Part shown: in pieces, positions 58,501 through 64,000 of the stretch
Numbering within the stretch: position 1 is the stretch's first letter
Layout of the letters: each line of letters begins with the position of its first letter
Assembly (NCBI GenBank): GCA_035079385.1
Contig: JAVHKY010000052.1
Span: forward strand, 13,454,001 to 13,518,000
Direction of reading: 5' to 3'
DNA length: 64,000 nucleotides
From: Aspidiotus rigidus
Lineage: Eukaryota > Arthropoda > Insecta > Hemiptera > Diaspididae
Position numbers and translations under genes: made by a program
Notes under the pieces: generated by a model
Database searches by the model: none
The model's input: only the letters and a program-made list of their open reading frames with translations
What the model was told of the DNA's origin: nothing

Positions 58501-60779
58501 TTGATAAAATTCAGAAACAATTAAACGGAAAATATCACCTTAACTTTATTCCATTAAAATTTTTGCGATGCTGTCAACATATTTTTTGAGCGTTTTGGCT
58601 GGTCAAAATTCAATTTTGAATCATGCCTAAGTTTTTAAAAGAAAATGTAAAACATTTCATCCAATTTTGATTAGCTAGATTTCCTAGATTTCTGAAAATC
58701 CAAAATAGTTGCACTTAGTACTTAACATCAAAAGTGTACCTACATGTAAGTGTTGGCGCGGTTTTATAATGTAAGGCACCATGAAGAAAGAAATTGAGGT
58801 GCAAACAATCTAGTCGATTCTAATCTTGTACTCAAATTTTAAATTCATTGTCTATGATTGTTTCTCATTACTTGACTGATCAACCAATTTTTGAAAATTA
58901 TATTAAAATTTTTGAGTGGAGTCTACTCCAACAATTTCAGAACTCTTCTAGGTAGCTTTCCATTCAAATTTTACTAGAGAGGAAAGAAAAGAAAAGAAAA
59001 AAGAGAGCGAAAAGGAAATGAGGAGGTATCTGTAAAAAGGGCCTCCGTTCAATGTATTTCTTATAGAACGGAGGCCCTTTTTACAGATACCTCCTCAAAT
59101 ATGTTGTGGAAGTCATTATCATTCATCATCACTTTTGAGTGCAAGCTTCTAAGAAATTCCGCGTAGCAGCGCATACTCCATTTCTATTAGCGAATTATGA
59201 GTGTTATTAATGCGCAGTATCATTGATTGAAAACAATAATACAAAATCAAATTTTATCTGGCTTAGTTGCGATTGAAATTTTCTTATAATATTTTGAACT
59301 AGCGCTTCAATTTTGAAAATAGACCGAAAGTGAACGCAACTAAAGCATTTCCCAATGATATCTATAAATTCTATCTACTGTGAGGATTCTGATTGAAAAC
59401 TCAATTTTGAGGATGTCTTCCTTTATTCACTGAACAGGTTTTCTTCTTTTCTAATCATGGTTGTTGATAAGATTGCCCGTGTATTATGGTTGCTCATTTA
59501 TTTATTTCTTTCTTCTTTTCTTCGCCATTTCCTTCGAAACTGGTTTACTTACTGCCACTCCACCAAATCATCACTGTTAGTAAAGTGGCAAACCGCAAAA
59601 AAGTGGCTTTTAATGTTGGAAGCATAAAAATTGGTAACGGGGAAATGATACCAAAAAAATATGAAAAGATGAGACCCACAAATTTGGTCATAGGAAGGGA
59701 AGGGGGCGATTTATGAGGTTCCTTCCTCCTTTGTAAAATCGAATCGGCCATCACCCCTTCTATGGCGAATTTCAAGGGGCTCCCTATCTCTAAAATTTTA
59801 TTTTGATATCATTGCCCACCGTTTAAAATTTCATGCCTCTATTATTAATAGCCCCTTTTTCATTGAAATTCACCCTTTGCCTTTGTACTATGTAGAAAAC
59901 ATATTGGAAAAAGTGTATATTAAGTACGCGAGCTCAACTTCTCTCTATAGGTAATAGAAAAATTAGATGTCACGATTAATATGAACGCTTATTGTGAATT
60001 GTTTTGTCTTACAGTTGGAACATTTTTCTGGAGCCAATATCGAAAAATTGAAACAGCTTGTTGCGAAGCATAAATAAAATACTTTTACCATTTTTCCGTT
60101 TTAAAATTGTATATTTTATTTATTCAATGAAAGTAAAAAATTATTTTAGAAATTCTTCATTTCCATTTTTAACAAATATCTTTTAATTTAGTTGTAAAAA
60201 AAGAGAATTTAAAAGCATTCGAACATGTATGGTAAAATTTGACCTTAGTTTCTCCTCTCCCTCTTTTTTCTCCGTATTACAGTATTCGAAGTTATTACTT
60301 TTTCGCTGACAAATCACTTCCCATTTTTCGATAAAACTTATTGTGTTTAATTATTGTACGTAGCATCGTCCAATGGTACCCTTGAACTGGGTGTGTTTGT
60401 CTTATTTTGTCTCTGTTGTAGTGTTAAACGAATTATGCGTTTGTATGATGAATGTTGTTGAGATATGCGGTAGTTCTTGACAATTGAGAAATTTAATAAA
60501 CTATTGTAACCGACTGAATATAATACCGTTTTACTTATTTTGTGCGTCTTTTGGAATTACATTGTGACGGGGTTTGATGACACCAGGCGATGCGTTTGTG
60601 AGTGTTGTAGAAGGTGAATATCATTTTGGTCTTGTGGATATTTTTCTCGCTGACTTTTTCAGATCAACTCATTTACGGGAGCCGATCCGGACAAATTAGA
60701 AAAAGAGATTTCTTTTTTAAGAGATGAAGGAAATTCGGATGAAAGAGAAGACGATGATGAAACAAAAAATGAAGATTGA
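52600..60779 (+). CDS. thioredoxin, cytosolic, with two alternative last exons
   Basis: Coding exons 52600-52629, 56880-56984, 57068-57193, then either 60015-60077 or 60663-60779. All are phase 0. Exon 1 encodes [10 protein letters not shown]. Exon 2 has the redox motif WCGPCK within [17 protein letters not shown]. Exon 3 has the cis-proline loop SSMPTFHF. No signal or transit peptide. Isoform A is 107 aa, the normal thioredoxin length, and isoform B is 125 aa. Thioredoxin reduces disulfides in ribonucleotide reductase, peroxiredoxins and other proteins using electrons from thioredoxin reductase. Intron 1 (4.25 kb) and intron 3 (2.8 kb) carry many mobile elements. Confidence 0.95.
53423..53556. 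mobile_element. MITE, CATCAGGATGG family, copy 1
   Basis: TTACTATTCATCAGGATGG at left and an inverse near ATCCCGATGAGC at right. The same terminus occurs in the element at 54702-54822. Confidence 0.45.
53932..54692. mobile_element. 760-bp foldback element in thioredoxin intron 1
   Basis: TTTTTACCAACTTTAAGAGA at left is mirrored near 54683-54692. The arms also share TTTTTGGTGTGGGATG, GAGAACATT/AATGTTCTC and AGGGTCATT/AATGACCCT, giving arms of roughly 300 bp around a short centre. The 62-codon frame in the left arm is a by-product. Superfamily unknown. Confidence 0.6.
54702..54822. mobile_element. MITE, CATCAGGATGG family, copy 2
   Basis: TTACTTATCAGGATGG and (inverse) TTACTATTTATCAGGATGG at the ends. 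Abuts the foldback element on one side and a mariner-like MITE on the other. Confidence 0.5.
54827..54994. mobile_element. Tc1/mariner-like MITE with TA duplication
   Basis: TTTTTTTAAACAGGTACT at both ends (inverted), flanked by TA (54825-54826 and 54995-54996). It contains an internal perfect hairpin AACTGAACAGTAATGA around 54862-54903. 168 bp, noncoding. Confidence 0.6.
55219..55735 (+). pseudogene. Penelope-like element remnant with GIY-YIG endonuclease
   Basis: The first frame (55219-55446) ends FYNTVV-type [20 protein letters not shown], like the linker after RT in Penelope elements. The next frame reads [20 protein letters not shown] then [18 protein letters not shown], a GIY-YIG nuclease. 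After a break at a G10 run (55572-55581) it continues [20 protein letters not shown] and [10 protein letters not shown] to a stop. The RT domain is missing and there are at least two frame breaks. It lies in thioredoxin intron 1. Confidence 0.6.
55736..56879. other. rest of thioredoxin intron 1, no gene recognised
   Basis: A 94-codon frame (55969-56253) has no recognised similarity. Otherwise AT-rich. Confidence 0.35.
57194..59019. other. thioredoxin intron 3, 5' part, no gene recognised
   Basis: Short frames (for example 57581-57793 and 58330-58524) show no domain or splice context that would make them exons. Confidence 0.35.
59020..59096. repeat. perfect 31-bp hairpin in thioredoxin intron 3
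   Basis: 59020-59050 (GAGGAGGTATCTGTAAAAAG then GGCCTCCGTTC) is the exact inverse of 59066-59096, with a 15-base loop AATGTATTTCTTATA. The stem is fully paired. It has the size of a miRNA precursor, but perfect pairing is more typical of a very young MITE or siRNA source. Confidence 0.8.
60015..60077 (+). CDS. thioredoxin last exon A (canonical C-terminus)
   Basis: Follows acceptor TCTTACAG. Encodes [20 protein letters not shown] and a stop, the ordinary final beta strand and helix of thioredoxin. AATAAA overlaps the stop region (60073-60078). Confidence 0.9.
   Translation: MEHFSGANIEKLKQLVAKHK
60663..60779 (+). CDS. thioredoxin alternative last exon B (acidic tail)
   Basis: Follows acceptor CTTTTTCAG. 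Encodes [20 protein letters not shown] and then an 18-residue Asp/Glu-rich tail ending in a stop. The first half parallels exon A ([13 protein letters not shown] against [13 protein letters not shown]), so it is a duplicated terminal exon with its own stop, not readthrough. Usage is inferred; no transcript data here. Confidence 0.75.
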   Translation: MNSFTGADPDKLEKEISFLRDEGNSDEREDDDETKNED

Positions 60780-63700
60780 CGCCTTATCATCACATCAAGA
60801 GAACATATCAGAAATGTATCTTACATAATAGTACATAAACTTGCAATATTGACTTTCAGGTTCAGTTAAATCACCAGCCTTATTAATTTGTCCCTTCTTA
60901 TTTATTTTGTTCTCCCTTGAAACCCGGATATGTCAAAAATAGGGTTATTGGAGTAAAGTTGTCGGGTTGGTTTTTCTAGCCTTGTATACCTAACCTAGAT
61001 TTATAAGGGCCTTGATTATAGTTAATAAATTATGAATTCAGTTCAAAATGAGGAATACGGGTAGTAATTTCTCCGTTACACTAAATTGTTTCATGTATAC
61101 TTGATTAGGGGAAATATTGATCATACAATTCAACTCTTGAAGTTTCTATTAGCCATACAATCCTATCTTAATATATTTTTATAGCTTGTTCAATTTCCAT
61201 TTAGTTTATGATTGTTGAATTATACAGCATAATATTATAAATGCCTCATTGATCATTACAGTATTATACTTTCTTTTTTACCTCACCTTGTTGCTTATAG
61301 GTACTTACGTGTTTATTTCTGCTTCAAAAATTAAACTATTTTTGAACATCTTGATACCATGTATTCTCCAAAAATAATGTCTGCTTTTCTTTACAATAAA
61401 GTTTCGTTATTGAAACTGTAACAATATTGTTGAACTCAGAATAATTAATTCCACAAAAATAAAATAGCCTACATAATATTATTTGGGAGCTGAATGGTTG
61501 ATCACGTGGGAACCATACTATAAAAATACTGATTATTATTGGTCAAACTATTCAGACCCAACAAATTAAAAATGTGAAGTTGACCATTTCGGATGGAGGT
61601 GAGGCCAGATTATAATTATGACTGGTATTGGTGGGCTGCAAAACGAGGGGAAGAACGAAGGTGAAATTATTTTAAAGAATGGCTTTTGAGTACAGGTAGT
61701 ATTGGGAATCACCTTATATTTTGTGATCAAAGAAAATTGATTGGTACGTATGTTGTGGGTATCATATGAAATTGATTTAACGTTGAACCCACCCCTCAGA
61801 GGGGTGCAATGGATATGTACTGCGGGTTGTATACCTGATTCAGTTTTGCGCCAATATCTCTTCAAATATAACTTCTGGTTCTAAAGAAAAATGTTTTAAA
61901 CGAAAGTTGTAAACTATAAAGTTCCCTGAAGAGGTTCCAGATTCAAGAGAGAAATGTAAAAATTATACATCCCGTATTGTCATACAGTGAGTGCGTTTTA
62001 TGCGTCTGTACAGATTGATGTAATGCTTTATGGGTGTAGTTGGTTTTTTATGTACTGTTCATCCATTTCTTTCAATGCGACTGGCAAAATATCGATGAAT
62101 TAGTTACTCTTGTGTTTTTCTGCAATACAGTTTTTAGATGTCAAGCTCTTATGTAAATTGGTGTTCAGTGCAAATTGGTTTTTACACATATTGGATTTTA
62201 TAATTATTGGTTTTTATATTTTGCGTAACTTTGAATAATTACATCGCGTGTATCCACACTCCCGTTCGTCTTCAACCTAAATATTATTATTGGTAAGACT
62301 GTCAGAAGTACTAGATTTTTGAAAAATGTAGGAGGTTAGCAAAGCGACCGCTGAGAGGCAAGGTACCTTTAAAATCCAAATGTCTACAAAATACAGATAT
62401 TTACTCAACACATATCTGGTGGTCAGGTGCTCGCTAGTTCATCTATATTTTGCCAGTCGCGATGATTAAAGAAAGGGATGGACAGTAGGTAAAAAACGTG
62501 CAGCTTATTTTGTGAATTGCTTTGGGTTGCCTTCATTAACTGTGTTAATCGAGGCCAACAGGTAATTTGCCTTACGGGAGTTTCTTTGTTTATACTTTTT
62601 CTAAATAAATTGTTCCTCACTTCCTTGGGAGTTTAAACTCGAAAGTCCACATTTCTCCTTCCCCCCCCCCATCAGATACAGCTCAATATTCGAGATTTTT
62701 TCAAGTCTTTCTTCCATCATGTAAAACTTGAAGTTCGAAATTTCTCCTACTCCCCTCCTAACTCCGACATATGGTGTCTAACAGTCATTTAAAGTCATTT
62801 TTTTGGAATGAGGTCATTTAAGTCATTATTAATTTATTTTCAGCAGGATTCTCCAAAAATTGAAGGATAATTATTCTTCAAGAAACAAAAGCAAAAATTT
62901 AAAACTTTGTATGAAGTATATATTCTGATCATTAGTTTCTTTCTGTACATCGCGTTCTTCTGGTTTGGTATCAGGTCTCGTCAGTCCTCTAGATATAGTT
63001 TCTTCTTCTAGTGAACATCGAAAACTCTTCTAAATTCTAATTATTTTTTGGAACTAAAATGTGATTTCGAAATTTAATGCGAACTCCGGAGATTTTCGGT
63101 TTCCATTCGAAAAAAGAAGAGAAGAAACAAAAAACAAAAAAAAAAATAAAGTCTGTTATAAAGAATGGTGCTATTACTTATGACGTTCAACAAATTTTTT
63201 CCGTAAGTAAGTATGAAGAATCACAGCATTCATAGCGACATGTGGAGAAGGGAGCAGAGGAAAAAAAAGTTCATCTAAAAGTCATTTATTTCTGAAATTT
63301 GATTTTGTGAGACACCCAGCTCCAGGGTTGAACTCAATATTCGAAATTTTTATGCCCCGCTCATACGTATAGAGCTCAGAGATCGAAATTCTTCGAAGTT
63401 CCACGTTATGCCAGGGCGCAGGTCCTTCAATTTACCCTCTCCCTTCCATTAAATAGGTTCCATATTGAAAACCAGCCATATCCCTGCCGCATTACGTCAG
63501 TTTGTATGGACGCATTGTCTGAATGACACAAATGAGAGGCAAAAGTTTCAAGTCGGTGGGTAATGCGGTTCTCAAGTTATAAGAGGACGGATCGACAGAC
63601 AGACAGACAAACTTTCTGCTTCATATATTTAGAAAAGGAAACCTGAAATTTTCTCAATAGACTATAGAGTGATCTAGGACATCCTGAACGTCGAGACAGT

Positions 63701-64000
63701 TTATGGACACCTTGCGTCGGGTGTAGTACCTCCTTGTTTACAAGTAAAAAGTCAATAAAATTGTTCTAGAAAACCAAAACTATGAAACCGAAAAAAAAAG
63801 TTACAAAATAACGGTTTTTTGTTGAATATTTTTTTCCTTCTTTGTTAATTCTATTATCAATTAAATTACAGTACGACCTCGTTTGAAAGCGATTGCTCAC
63901 AACGCGGACCCGTCTACATCGCGGATTTTGGCCGGTCCCTTGAATTAGACACTTATTTCTATGTTAGAATGATCGTTTAGAGCGCGGCAATATTCCGCTT
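60780..64000. other. downstream intergenic sequence, repeats only
   Basis: 3' flank of thioredoxin, then AT-rich DNA. Relatives of the 22990-25560 array appear near 62650-62760 and 63320-63400. A (GACA)n patch lies at about 63592-63610, followed by the dispersed repeat shared with 14160-14296 (63620-63757). No gene seen. Confidence 0.5.

Overview
This is nuclear DNA of an AT-rich animal, most likely an insect. The two host genes are animal orthologues with short GT-AG introns. Both are heavily invaded by arthropod-type transposons: BEL/Pao, an RTE-like LINE, an IS4EU/ISL2EU-type transposon, a Helitron, a Penelope-like element and many small hAT-like and foldback elements. A hemipteran source is a guess from overall texture; nothing in the window proves it.

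Host genes. (1) Minus strand, 6059-28874: a 24-exon orthologue of DEPDC5/Iml1, the large subunit of the GATOR1 complex that restrains TORC1 when amino acids are scarce. Every splice junction I propose is phase-consistent. The frame is broken once, in an A8 run in the DEP-domain exon. One intron is GC-AG. (2) Minus strand, 14897-15931, inside DEPDC5 intron 19: an unidentified gene of three phase-consistent exons (251 aa). (3) Plus strand, 52600-60779: a cytosolic thioredoxin with active site WCGPCK and two apparently mutually exclusive last exons. One gives a normal 107-aa thioredoxin, the other a 125-aa form with an acidic tail.

Layout. 1-4300: a hAT-like element, a truncated minus-strand BEL/Pao retrotransposon with its 5' LTR, and a second hAT-like element. 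6029-28874: DEPDC5, whose 5' half has compact introns and whose 3' half has introns swollen with MITEs, a tRNA-like palindrome, and a 2.6-kb inverted-repeat array that carries a MULE-like insertion. 28981-29686: two palindromic elements directly upstream of the DEPDC5 start. 31030-36038: a candidate Helitron with a possible captured promoter and signal-peptide exon. 36039-38391: GC-rich tail, a tandem duplication and a P-type transposase fragment. 38586-42771: a full-length LINE flanked by an 11-bp target duplication. 43005-47804: a two-gene DNA transposon (SWIM-YqaJ protein and THAP-DDE transposase, convergent). 48004-51708: small inverted-repeat elements, one nested in another. 52600-60779: the thioredoxin gene, whose large introns hold foldback elements, a mariner-like MITE, a Penelope-like remnant and a perfect 31-bp hairpin. 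60780-64000: no gene recognised.

The host genes are functionally unrelated (nutrient signalling and redox). The elements between them are independent insertions. Several coding frames fail by a single base, two of them in A runs and one at a G10 run, which may reflect assembly error rather than biology.
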